In this document: positions 27,891 to 41,789 of the stretch, in pieces
Numbering within the stretch: the first letter of the stretch is position 1
How the letters are laid out: every line of letters begins with the position of its first letter
Assembly (NCBI RefSeq): GCF_050947335.1
Contig: NW_027474101.1
Location: 22,862-86,861 of the forward strand
Origin: Megachile rotundata
Taxonomy: Eukaryota; Arthropoda; Insecta; Hymenoptera; Megachilidae
Length of the DNA stretch: 64,000 nt
Direction of reading: 5' to 3'
Program-made: the position numbers and the translations under genes
Notes under the pieces: model-generated
The model's input: only the letters and a program-made list of their open reading frames with translations
Told to the model about the DNA's origin: nothing
The model's database searches: none

Positions 27891-29637
27891 GCTAATAATA
27901 TGAGTTAGATTGATAATACTAAGAGGAGTGAGTATAGTAATTGTCGTTCTATCGATCATGTAAGCATAATATGGCTAATAATATGAGTTAGATTGATAAT
28001 AATAAGAGTAATGAGTATAGTAATTGTAGTTCTATCGATCATATCTCCATAATATGGTTAATAATATGAGTTAGAATGATAATAATAAGAGTAATAAGTA
28101 TAGTAATTGTCGTTCTATCGATCATATAAGCATAATATGGCTAATAATATGAGTTAGATTTATAATAATAAGAGTAATAAGTATAGTAATTGTCGTTCTA
28201 TCGATCATATAAGCACAATATGGCTAATAATATTAGTTAGATTGGTAATAATAAGAGTAATAAGTATAGTAAATGTCGTGCTATCAATCATATCTGCATA
28301 ATATGGTTCATAATATGAGTTAGATTGATAATAGTGAGTGTAATAAGTATAGTATTTGTCGTTCTGTCGATCATATTAGCATAATATGGTTAATAAAATG
28401 AGGTAGATTGATAATAATAAGAGTAATAAGTATAGTACTTGTCGTTCTATCGATCATATAAGCACAATATGGCTAATAATATAAGTTAGATTGATAATAA
28501 TAAGAGTCATAAGTATAGTAATTGTCGTTCTATCGATCATATCTGCATAATATGGTTAATAATATGAGTTAGATTGATAATAATAAGAGTAATAAGTATA
28601 GTAATTGTCGTTATATCGATCATATAACCATAATATGGCTAATAGCATGGGTTAGATTGATAATAATAAGAGTAATGAGTATAGTAATTGTCGTTCTATC
28701 GATCATATCGGCATAATATGGTTAATAATATGAGTTAGATTGATAATAGTGAGTGTAATAAATATAGTAATTGTCGTTCTATCGCTCATATAAGCACAAT
28801 ATGGCTAATAATATGAGTTAGATTGATAATAATAAGAGTAATAAGTATAGTAATTGTCGTTCTATCGATCATATAAGCATAATATGGCTAATAATATGAC
28901 TTAGATTGATAATAATAAGTGTAATAAGTATAGTAATTGTCGTTCTATCGATCATAATTGCATAATATGGTTAATAATATGAATTAGATTGATAATAATA
29001 AGAGCAATGAGTATAGTAATTGTCGTACTATCGATCATATAAGCATAATATGGCTAATAATATGAGTTAGATTGGTAATAATAAGTGTAATAAGTATAGT
29101 AATTGTCGTTCTATCGATCATATCTGCATAATATGGTTAATAATATGAGTTAGATTGACAACAATAAGAGTAATGAGTATAGTAATTGTCGTACTATCGA
29201 TCATATAAGCATAATATGGCTTATCATGTGAGTTAGATTGATAATAGTGAGTGCAATAAATATAGTAATTGTCGTTCTATCGCTCATATAAGCACAATAT
29301 GGCTAATAATATGAGTTAGATTGATAATAATAAGAGTAATAAGTATAGTAATTGTTGTTCTATAGATCATATAAGCATAATAGGGCTAATAATATGAGTT
29401 AGATTGATAATAATAAGTGTAATAAGTATAGTAATTGTCGTTCTATCGATCATATCTGCGTAATATGGTTAATAATATGAGTTAGATTTATAATAGTGAG
29501 TGTAATAAGTATAGTGAATGTCGTTCTATCGATCATATCAGCATAATATGGGTAATAATATGAGTTGGATTGATAATAATAAGAGTAATGAGTATAGTAA
29601 TTGCAGTTCTATCGATCATATAAGCATAATATGGCTA
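27891..29637 (-). repeat. Segment between copy A and the 3153-bp units
   Basis: Right-block monomers without genes. About 28250-29500 follows 23790-25020 and 37065-38290 in variant order, with additional units (TATGACTTAGATTG and GATCATAATTGC near 28898-28970) that those two lack but the 62.5-kb segment has. Confidence 0.7.
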
Positions 29638-32600
29638 ATAATATGAGTTGGGTTGATAAAAATAAGAATAATAAGTATAGTAATTGTCGTTCTATCGATC
29701 ATATCAGTATAATATGGGTAATAATATGAGTAGGATTGATAATAATAAGAGTAATGAGTATAGTAATTGTAGTTCTATCGATCATTTAAGCATAATATGG
29801 CTAATAATATGGGTTAGATTGATGAAAATAAGAGTAATGAGTATAGTGATTGTAGTTCTATCGATCATATCTGCATAATATGGTTAATAATATGAGTTAG
29901 ATTGATAAAAATAAGAATAATAAGTATAGTATTGTCGTTCTATCGATCATATAAGCATAATATGGCTAATAATATGAGTTAGGTTGATAATAACAAGAGT
30001 AATAAGTATAGTAAATGTCGTGCTATCGATCATATCTGCATAATATGGTTCATAATATGAGTTAGATTGATAATAGTGAGTGTAATAAGTATAGTATTTG
30101 TCGTTCTGTCGATCATATTAGCATAATATGGTTAATAATATGAGTTGGATTGATAATAATAAGAGTAATGAGTATAGTAATAGCAGTTCTATCGATCATA
30201 TAAGCATAATATGGCTAATAATATGAGTTGGGTTGATAAAAATAAGAATAATAAGTATAGTAATTGTCGTTATATCGATCATGTAACCATAATATGGCTA
30301 ATAGCATGAGTTAGATTTATAATAATAAGAGTAATGAGTATAGTGATTGTAGTTCTATCGATCATATCTGCATAATATGGTTAATAATATGAGTTAGATT
30401 GATAATAGTGAGTGTAATAAATATAGTAATTGTCGTTCTGTCGCTCATATAAGCACAATATGGTTAATAATATGAGTTAGATTGATAATAATAAGAGTAG
30501 TAAGTATAGTAATTGTCGTTCTATCGATCATATATGCATAATATGGTTATTAATATGAGTTAGATTGATAATAGTGAGTGTAATAAGTATAGTGAATGTC
30601 GTTCTATCGATCATATCAGCATAATATGGGTAATAATATGAGTAGGATTGATAATAATAAGAGTAATGAGTATAGTAATTGTAGTTCTATCGATCATTTA
30701 AGCATAATATGGCTAGTAATATGAGTTAGATTGATAAAAATAAGAGTAATGAGTATAGTGATTGTAGTTCTATCGATCATATCTGCATAATATGGTTAAT
30801 AATATGAGTTAGATTGATAATAATAAGAGTAATAAGTATAGTATTTGTCGTTCTATCGATCATATAAGCATAATATGGCTAATAATATGAGTTAGATTGA
30901 TAATAATAAGAGTAATAAGTATAGTAATTGTCGTTCTATCGATCATTTAAGCATAATATGGCTAATAATATTAGTCAGATTGGTAATAATAACAGTAATA
31001 AGTATTTTAATTGTCGTTCTATCGACAATATAAGCATAATATGGCTAATAATATGAGTTAGATTGATAACACTAAGAGTAGTGAGTATAGTAATTCTCGT
31101 TCTATCGATCATATAAGCATAATATGGCTAATAATATGAGTTAGATTGATAATAATGAGAGTAATAAGTATAGTAACTGTCGTTCAATCGATCATATAAG
31201 CATAATATGGCTAATAATATGAGTTAGAGTGATAATACTAAGAGTAGTGAGTATAGTAATTCTCATTCTATCGATCATATAACCATAATATGGCTAATAA
31301 TATGAGTTAGATTGATAATAATAAGGGTAATAAGTATAGTAATTGTCGTTCTCTCGATCATATAAGCATAATATGGCTAATAATATGAGTTAGATTGATA
31401 ATACTAAGAGGAGTGAGTATAGTAATTGTCGTTCTATCGATAATATAAGCATAATATGGCTAATAATATGAGTTAGATTGATAATAATAAGAGTAATGAG
31501 TATAGTAATTGTAGTTCTATCGATCATATCTGCATAATATGGTTAATAATATGAGATAGAATGATAATAATAAGAGTAATAAGTATAGTAATTGTCGTTC
31601 TATCGATCATATCTGCACAATATGGTTAATAATATGAGTTAGATTGATAATAGTGAGTGTAATAAGTATAGTGAATGTCGTTCTATCGATCATATCAGCA
31701 TAATATGGGTAATAATATGAGTTGGATTGATAATAATAAGAGTAATGAGTATAGTAATTGTAGTTCTATCGATCATATAAGCATAATGTGGCTAATAATA
31801 TGAGTCAGATTCATAATAATAAGAGTAATAAGTATAGTAATTGTCGTTCTATCAATCATATAAGCATAATATGGCTAATAATATGAGTTAGATTTACAAT
31901 AATAAGAGTAATAAGTATAGTAATTGTCGTTCTATCGATCATATAAGCACAATATGGCTAATAATATGAGTTAGATTGATAATAATAAGAGTAATAAGTA
32001 TAGTAATTGTCGTTCTATCGATCATATCTGCATAATATGGTTAATAATATGAGTTAGATTGATAACAATAAGAGTAATGAGTATAGTAATTGTCGTACTA
32101 TCGATCATATAAGCATAATATGGCTTATCATGTGAGTTAGATTGATAATAGTGAGTGCAATAAATATAGTAATTGTCGTTCTATCGCTCATATAAGCACA
32201 ATATGGCTAATAATATGAGTTAGATTGATAATAATAAGAGTAATAAGTATAGTAATTGTAGTTCTATAGATCATATAAGCATAATAGGGCTAATAATATG
32301 AGTTAGATTGATAATAATAAGTGTAATAAGTATAGTGAATGTCGTTCTATCGATCATATCAGCATAATATGGGTAATAATATGAGTTGGATTGATAATAA
32401 TAGGAGTAATGAGTATAGTAATTGTAGTTCTATCGATCATATAAGCATAATGTGGCTAATAATATGAGTCAGATTCATAATAATAAGAGTAATAAGTATA
32501 GTAATTGTCGTTCTATCGATCATATAAGCATAATATGGCTAATAATATGAGTTAGATTGATAATAGTGAGTGTAATAAGTATAGTGAATGTCGTTCTATC

Positions 32601-32790
32601 GATCATATCAGCATAATATGGCTAATAATATGAGTTAGATTGATAATACTAAGAGTAGTGAGTATAGTAATTCTCGTTCTATCGATCATGTAAGCATAAT
32701 ATGGCTAATAATATGAGTTAGATTGATAATAATGAGAGTAATAAGTATAGTAACTGTCGTTCTATCGATCATATAAGCATAATATGGCTA
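29638..32790 (-). repeat. 3153-bp tandem duplication, unit 1 (38 monomers)
   Basis: Landmarks repeat at 3153 bp: TTGTCGTTC at 29684 and 32837, CGACAATATA at 31023 and 34176, ACTAAGAGG at 31403 and 34556. The length is 38 x 83 minus the one-base deletion carried by each unit. The units differ at about ten bases that I noticed. The junction is near 32790 and can be moved within the identical flank. Partial 3' portions also occur next to the gap. Confidence 0.88.
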
Positions 32791-35700
32791 ATAATATGAG
32801 TTGGGTTGATAAAAATAAGAATAATAAGTATAGTAATTGTCGTTCTATCGATCATATCAGTATAATATGGGTAATAATATGAGTAGGATTGATAATAATA
32901 AGAGTAATGAGTATAGTAATTGTAGTTCTATCGATCATTTAAGCATAATATGGCTAATAATATGGGTTAGATTGATGAAAATAAGAGTAATGAGTATAGT
33001 GATTGTAGTTCTATCGATCATATCTGCATAATATGGTTAATAATATGAGTTAGATTGATAAAAATAAGAATAATAAGTATAGTATTGTCGTTCTATCGAT
33101 CATATAAGCATAATATGGCTAATAATATGAGTTAGGTTGATAATAACAAGAGTAATAAGTATAGTAAATGTCGTGCTATCGATCATATCTGCATAATATG
33201 GTTCATAATATGTGTTAGATTTATAATAGTGAGTGTAATAAGTATAGTATTTGTCGTTCTGTCGATCATATTAGCATAATATGGTTAATAATATGAGTTG
33301 GATTGATAATAATAAGAGTAATGAGTATAGTAATAGCAGTTCTATCGATCATATAAGCATAATATGGCTAATAATATGAGTTGGGTTGATAAAAATAAGA
33401 ATAATAAGTATAGTAATTGTCGTTATATCGATCATGTAACCATAATATGGCTAATAGCATGAGTTAGATTGATAATAATAAGAGTAATGAGTATAGTGAT
33501 TGTAGTTCTATCGATCATATCTGCATAATATGGTTAATAATATGAGTTAGATTGATAATAGTGAGTGTAATAAATATAGTAATTGTCGTTCTGTCGCTCA
33601 TATAAGCACAATATGGTTAATAATATGAGTTAGATTGATAATAATAAGAGTAATAAGTATAGTAATTGTCGTTCTATCGATCATATATGCATAATATGGT
33701 TATTAATATGAGTTAGATTGATAATAGTGAGTGTAATAAGTATAGTGAATGTCGTTCTATCGATCATATCAGCATAATATGGGTAATAATATGAGTAGGA
33801 TTGATAATAATAAGAGTAATGAGTATAGTAATTGTAGTTCTATCGATCATTTAAGCATAATATGGCTAGTAATATGAGTTAGATTGATAAAAATAAGAGT
33901 AATGAGTATAGTGATTGTAGTTCTATCGATCATATCTGCATAATATGGTTAATAATATGAGTTAGATTGATAATAATAAGAGTAATAAGTATAGTATTTG
34001 TCGTTCTATCGATCATATAAGCATAATATGGCTAATAATATGAGTTAGATTGATAATAATAAGAGTAATAAGTATAGTAATTGTCGTTCTATCGATCATT
34101 TAAGCATAATATGGCTAATAATATTAGTCAGATTGGTAATAATAACAGTAATAAGTATAGTAATTGTCGTTCTATCGACAATATAAGCATAATATGGCTA
34201 ATAATATGAGTTAGATTGATAACACTAAGAGTAGTGAGTATAGTAATTCTCGTTCTATCGATCATATAAGCATAATATGGCTAATAATATGAGTTAGATT
34301 GATAATAATGAGAGTAATAAGTATAGTAACTGTCGTTCAATCGATCATATAAGCATAATATGCCTAATAATATGAGTTAGAGTGATAATACTAAGAGTAG
34401 TGAGTATAGTAATTCTCATTCTATCGATCATATAAGCATAATATGGCCAATAATATGAGTTAGATTGATAATAATAAGGGTAATAAGTATAGTAATTGTC
34501 GTTCTCTCGATCATATAAGCATAATATGGCTAATAATATGAGTTAGATTGATAATACTAAGAGGAGTGAGTATAGTAATTGTCGTTCTATCGATAATATA
34601 AGCATAATATGGCTAATAATATGAGTTAGATTGATAATAATAAGAGTAATGAGTATAGTAATTGTAGTTCTATCGATCATATCTGCATAATATGGTTAAT
34701 AATATGAGATAGAATGATAATAATAAGAGTAATAAGTATAGTAATTGTCGTTCTATCGATCATATCTGCACAATATGGTTAATAATATGAGTTAGATTGA
34801 TAATAGTGAGTGTAATAAGTATAGTGAATGTCGTTCTATCGATCATATCAGCATAATATGGGTAATAATATGAGTTGGATTGATAATAATAAGAGTAATG
34901 AGTATAGTAATTGTAGTTCTATCGATCATATAAGCATAATGTGGCTAATAATATGAGTCAGATTCATAATAATAAGAGTAATAAGTATAGTAATTGTCGT
35001 TCTATCAATCATATAAGCATAATATGGCTAATAATATGAGTTAGATTTACAATAATAAGAGTAATAAGTATAGTAATTGTCGTTCTATCGATCATATAAG
35101 CACAATATGGCTAATAATATGAGTTAGATTGATAATAATAAGAGTAATAAGTATAGTAATTGTCGTTCTATCGATCATATCTGCATAATATGGTTAATAA
35201 TATGAGTTAGATTGATAACAATAAGAGTAATGAGTATAGTAATTGTCGTACTATCGATCATATAAGCATAATATGGCTTATCATGTGAGTTAGATTGATA
35301 ATAGTGAGTGCAATAAATATAGTAATTGTCGTTCTATCGCTCATATAAGCACAATATGGCTAATAATATGAGTTAGATTGATAATAATAAGAGTAATAAG
35401 TATAGTAATTGTCGTTCTATAGATCATATAAGCATAATAGGGCTAATAATATGAGTTAGATTGATAATAATAAGTGTAATAAGTATAGTGAATGTCGTTC
35501 TATCGATCATATCAGCATAATATGGGTAATAATATGAGTTGGATTGATAATAATAGGAGTAATGAGTATAGTAATTGTAGTTCTATCGATCATATAAGCA
35601 TAATGTGGCTAATAATATGAGTCAGATTCATAATAATAAGAGTAATAAGTATAGTAATTGTCGTTCTATCGATCATATAAGCATAATATGGCTAATAATA

Positions 35701-35943
35701 TGAGTTAGATTGATAATAGTGAGTGTAATAAGTATAGTGAATGTCGTTCTATCGATCATATCAGCATAATATGGCTAATAATATGAGTTAGATTGATAAT
35801 ACTAAGAGTAGTGAGTATAGTAATTCTCGTTCTATCGATCATGTAAGCATAATATGGCTAATAATATGAGTTAGATTGATAATAATGAGAGTAATAAGTA
35901 TAGTAACTGTCGTTCTATCGATCATATAAGCATAATATGGCTA
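32791..35943 (-). repeat. 3153-bp tandem duplication, unit 2
   Basis: Second tandem unit, directly following 29638-32790. It carries private changes such as ATGCCTAATAAT near 34361 and ATGGCCAATAAT near 34445. It shares GTGTTAGATTTA near 33210 with 26490 and 39766 but not with unit 1 (about 30057), so segments have been exchanged between copies. Confidence 0.85.
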
Positions 35944-38900
35944 ATAATATGAGTTAGAGTGATAATACTAAGAGTAGTGAGTATAGTAATTCTCATTCTA
36001 TCGATCATATAAGCATAATATGGCTAATAATATGAGTTAGATTGATAATAATAAGGGTAATAAGTATAGTAATTGTCGTTCTCTCGATCATATAAGCATA
36101 ATATGGCTAATAATATGAGTTAGATTGATAATACTAAGAGGAGTGAGTATAGTAATTGTCGTTCTATCGATAATATAAGCATAATATGGCTAATAATATG
36201 AGTTAGATTGATAATAATAAGAGTAATGAGTATAGTAATTGTAGTTCTATCGATCATATCTGCATAATATGGTTAATAATATGAGATAGAATGATAATAA
36301 TAAGAGTAATAAGTATAGTAATTGTCGTTCTATCGATCATATCTGCATAATATGGTTAATAATATGAGTTAGATTGATAATAGTGAGTGTAATAAGTATA
36401 GTGAATGTCGTTCTATCGATCATATCAGCATAATATGGGTAATAATATGAGTTGGATTGATAATAATAAGAGTAATGAGTATAGTAATTGTAGTTCTATC
36501 GATCATATAAGCATAATGTGGCTAATAATATGAGTCAGATTCATAATAATAAGAGTAATAAGTATAGTAATTGTCGTTCTATCGATCATATAAGCATAAT
36601 ATGGCTAATAATATGAGTTAGATTTACAATAATAAGAGTAATAAGTATAGTAATTGTCGTTCTATCGATCATATAAGCACAATATGGTTAATAATATGAG
36701 TTAGATTTATAATAGTGAGTGTAATAAGTATAGTGAATGTCGTTCTATCGATCATATCAGCATAATGTGGGTAATAATATGAGTTGGATTGATAATAATA
36801 AGAGTAATGAGTATAGTAATTGTAGTTCTATCGATCATATAAGCATAATATGGCTAATAATATGAGTAAGATTCATAATAATAAGAGTAATAAGTATAGT
36901 AATTGTCGTTCTATCGATCATTTAAGCATAATATGGCGAATAATATGAGTTGGGTTGATAAAAATAAGAATAATAAGTATAGTATTGTCGTTCTATCGAT
37001 CATATAAGCATAATATGGCTAATAATATGAGTTAGGTTGATAATAACAAGAGTAATAAGTATAGTAAATGTCGTGCTATCGATCATATCTGCATAATATG
37101 GTTCATAATATGAGTTAGATTGATAATAGTGAGTGTAATAAGTATAGTATTTGTCGTTCTGTCGATCATATTAGCATAATATGGTTAATAAAATGAGGTA
37201 GATTGATAATAATAAGAGTAATAAGTATAGTACTTGTCGTTCTATCGATCATATAAGCACAATATGGCTAATAATATAAGTTAGATTGATAATAATAAGA
37301 GTCATAAGTATAGTAATTGTCGTTCTATCGATCATATCTGCATAATATGGTTAATAATATGAGTTAGATTGATAATAATAAGAGTAATAAGTATAGTAAT
37401 TGTCGTTATATCGATCATATAACCATAATATGGCTAATAGCATGGGTTAGATTGATAATAATAAGAGTAATGAGTATAGTAATTGTCGTTCTATCGATCA
37501 TATCGGCATAATATGGTTAATAATATGAGTTAGATTGATAATAGTGAGTGTAATAAATATAGTAATTGTCGCTCTATCGCTCATATAAGCACAATATGGC
37601 TAATAATATGAGTTAGATTGATAATAATAAGAGTAATAAGTATAGTAATTGTCGTTCTATCGATCATATAAGCATAATATGGCTAATAATATGAATTAGA
37701 TTGATAATAATAAGAGCAATGAGTATAGTAATTGTCGTACTATCGATCATATAAGCATAATATGGCTAATAATATGAGTTAGATTGGTAATAATAAGTGT
37801 AATAAGTATAGTAATTGTCGTTCTATCGATCATATCTGCATAATATGGTTAATAATATGAGTTAGATTGACAACAATAAGAGTAATGAGTATAGTAATTG
37901 TCGTACTATCGATCATATAAGCATAATATGGCTTATCATGTGAGTTAGATTGATAATAGTGAGTGCAATAAATATAGTAATTGTCGTTCTATCGCTCATA
38001 TAAGCACAATATGGCTAATAATATGAGTTAGATTGATAATAATAAGAGTAATAAGTATAGTAATTGTCGTTCTATAGATCATATAAGCATAATAGGGCTA
38101 ATAATATGAGTTAGATTGATAATAATAAGTGTAATAAGTATAGTAATTGTCGTTCTATCAATCATATCTGCGTAATATGGTTAATAATATGAGTTAGATT
38201 TATAATAGTGAGTGTAATAAGTATAGTGAATGTCGTTCTATCGATCATATCAGCATAATATGGGTAATAATATGAGTTGGATTGATAATAATAAGAGTAA
38301 TGAGTATAGTAATTGCAGTTCTATCGATCATATAAGCATAATATGGCTAATAATATGAGTTGGGTTGATAAAAATAAGAATAATAAGTATAGTAATTGTC
38401 GTTATATCGATCATATAACCATAATATGGCTAATAGCATGAGTTAGATTGATAATAATAAGAGTAATGAGTATAGTAATTGTCGTTCTATCGATCATATC
38501 TGCATAATATGGTTAATAATATGAGTTAGATTGATAACAGTGAGTGTAATAAATATAGTAATTGTCGTTCTATCGCTCATATAAGCACAATATGGCTAAT
38601 AATATGAGTTAGATTCATAATAATAAGAGTAATAAGTATAGTAATTGTCGTTCTATCGATCATTTAAGCATAATATGGCGAATAATATGAGTTGGGTTGA
38701 TAAAAATAAGAATAATAAGTATAGTAATTGTCGTTCTATCGATCATATCAGTATAATATGGGTAATAATATGAGTAGGATTGATAATAATAAGAGTAATG
38801 AGTATAGTAATTGTAGTTCTATCGATCATTTAAGCATAATATGGCTAATAATATGGGTTAGATTGATGAAAATAAGAGTAATGAGTATAGTGATTGTAGT

Positions 38901-41250
38901 TCTATCGATCATATCTGCATAATATGGTTAATAATATGAGTTAGATTGATAATAATAAGAGTAATAAGTATAGTATTTGTCGTTCTATCGATCATATAAG
39001 CATAATATGGCTAATAATATGAGTTAGATTGATAATAATAAGAGTAATAAGTATAGTAATTGTCGTTCTATCGATCATTTAAGCATAATATGGCTAATAA
39101 TATTAGTCAGATTGGTAATAATAACAGTAATAAGTATAGTAATTGTCGTTCTATCGATCATATCTGCATAATATGGTTAATAATATGAGTTAGATTGATA
39201 ACAGTGAGTGTAATAAATATAGTAATTGTCGTTCTATCGCTCATATAAGCACAATATGGCTAATAATATGAGTTAGATTCATAATAATAAGAGTAATAAG
39301 TATAGTAATTGTCGTTCTATCGATCATTTAAGCATAATATGGCGAATAATATGAGTTGGGTTGATAAAAATAAGAATAATAAGTATAGTAATTGTCGTTC
39401 TATCGATCATATCAGTATAATATGGGTAATAATATGAGTAGGATTGATAATAATAAGAGTAATGAGTATAGTAATTGTAGTTCTATCGATCATTTAAGCA
39501 TAATATGGCTAATAATATGGGTTAGATTGATGAAAATAAGAGTAATGAGTATAGTGATTGTAGTTCTATCGATCATATCTGCATAATATGGTTAATAATA
39601 TGAGTTAGATTGATAAAAATAAGAATAATAAGTATAGTATTGTCGTTCTATCGATCATATAAGCATAATATGGCTAATAATATGAGTTAGGTTGATAATA
39701 ACAAGAGTAATAAGTATAGTAAATGTCGTGCTATCGATCATATCTGCATAATATGGTTCATAATATGTGTTAGATTTATAATAGTGAGTGTAATAAGTAT
39801 AGTATTTGTCGTTCTGTCGATCATATTAGCATAATATGGTTAATAATATGAGTTGGATTGATAATAATAAGAGTAATGAGTATAGTAATAGCAGTTCTAT
39901 CGATCATATAAGCATAATATGGCTAATAATATGAGTTGGGTTGATAAAAATAAGAATAATAAGTATAGTAATTGTCGTTATATCGATCATGTAACCATAA
40001 TATGGCTAATAGCATGAGTTAGATTGATAATAATAAGAGTAATGAGTATAGTGATTGTAGTTCTATCGATCATATCTGCATAATATGGTTAATAATATGA
40101 GTTAGATTGATAATAGTGAGTGTAATAAATATAGTAATTGTCGTTCTGTCGCTCATATAAGCACAATATGGTTAATAATATGAGTTAGATTGATAATAAT
40201 AAGAGTAATAAGTATAGTAATTGTCGTTCTATCGATCATATATGCATAATATGGTTATTAATATGAGTTAGATTGATAATAGTGAGTGTAATAAGTATAG
40301 TGAATGTCGTTCTATCGATCATATCAGCATAATATGGGTAATAATATGAGTAGGATTGATAATAATAAGAGTAATGAGTATAGTAATTGTAGTTCTATCG
40401 ATCATTTAAGCATAATATGGCTAGTAATATGAGTTAGATTGATAAAAATAAGAGTAATGAGTATAGTGATTGTAGTTCTATCGATCATATCTGCATAATA
40501 TGGTTAATAATATGAGTTAGATTGATAATAATAAGAGTAATAAGTATAGTATTTGTCGTTCTATCGATCATATAAGCATAATATGGCTAATAATATGAGT
40601 TAGATTGATAATAATAAGAGTAATAAGTATAGTAATTGTCGTTCTATCGATCATTTAAGCATAATATGGCTAATAATATTAGTCAGATTGGTAATAATAA
40701 CAGTAATAAGTATAGTAATTGTCGTTCTATCGACAATATAAGCATAATATGGCTAATAATATGAGTTAGATTGATAACACTAAGAGTAGTGAGTATAGTA
40801 ATTCTCGTTCTATCGATCATATAAGCATAATATGGCTAATAATATGAGTTAGATTGATAATAATGAGAGTAATAAGTATAGTAACTGTCGTTCAATCGAT
40901 CATATAAGCATAATATGGCTAATAATATGAGTTAGAGTGATAATACTAAGAGTAGTGAGTATAGTAATTCTCATTCTATCGATCATATAAGCATAATATG
41001 GCTAATAATATGAGTTAGATTGATAATAATAAGGGTAATAAGTATAGTAATTGTCGTTCTCTCGATCATATAAGCATAATATGGCTAATAATATGAGTTA
41101 GATTGATAATACTAAGAGTAATAAGTATAGTAATTGTCGTTCTATCGATCATATATGCATAATATGGTTATTAATATGAGTTAGATTGATAATAGTGAGT
41201 GTAATAAGTATAGTGAATGTCGTTCTATCGATCATATCAGCATAATATGG
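34549..41250 (-). repeat. Long-range duplication, copy B
   Basis: Counterpart of 21273-27890. It has one additional monomer near 40,140-40,220 (GTCGTTCTGTCGCTC type) compared with copy A. The copies diverge at 41251, where B reads GGGTAATAATATGAG and A reads GGCTAATAATATGAG followed by different units. Confidence 0.85.
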
Positions 41251-41789
41251 GTAATAATATGAGTAGGATTGATAATAATAAGAGTAATGAGTATAGTAAT
41301 TGTCGTTCTATCGATCATATATGCATAATATGGTTATTAATATGAGTTAGATTGATAATAGTGAGTGTAATAAGTATAGTGAATGTCGTTCTATCGATCA
41401 TATCAGCATAATATGGGTAATAATATGAGTTGGATTGATAATAATAAGAGTAATGAGTATAGTAATTGTAGTTCTATCGATCATATCTGCATAATATGGT
41501 TAATAATATGAGATAGAATGATAATAATAAGAGTAATAAGTATAGTAATTGTCGTTCTATCGATCATATCTGCACAATATGGTTAATAATATGAGTTAGA
41601 TTGATAATAGTGAGTGTAATAAGTATAGTGAATGTCGTTCTATCGATCATATCAGCATAATATGGGTAATAATATGAGTTGGATTGATAATAATAAGAGT
41701 AATGAGTATAGTAATTGTAGTTCTATCGATCATATCTGCATAATATGGTTAATAATATGAATTAGATTGATAATAATAAGAGCAATGAG

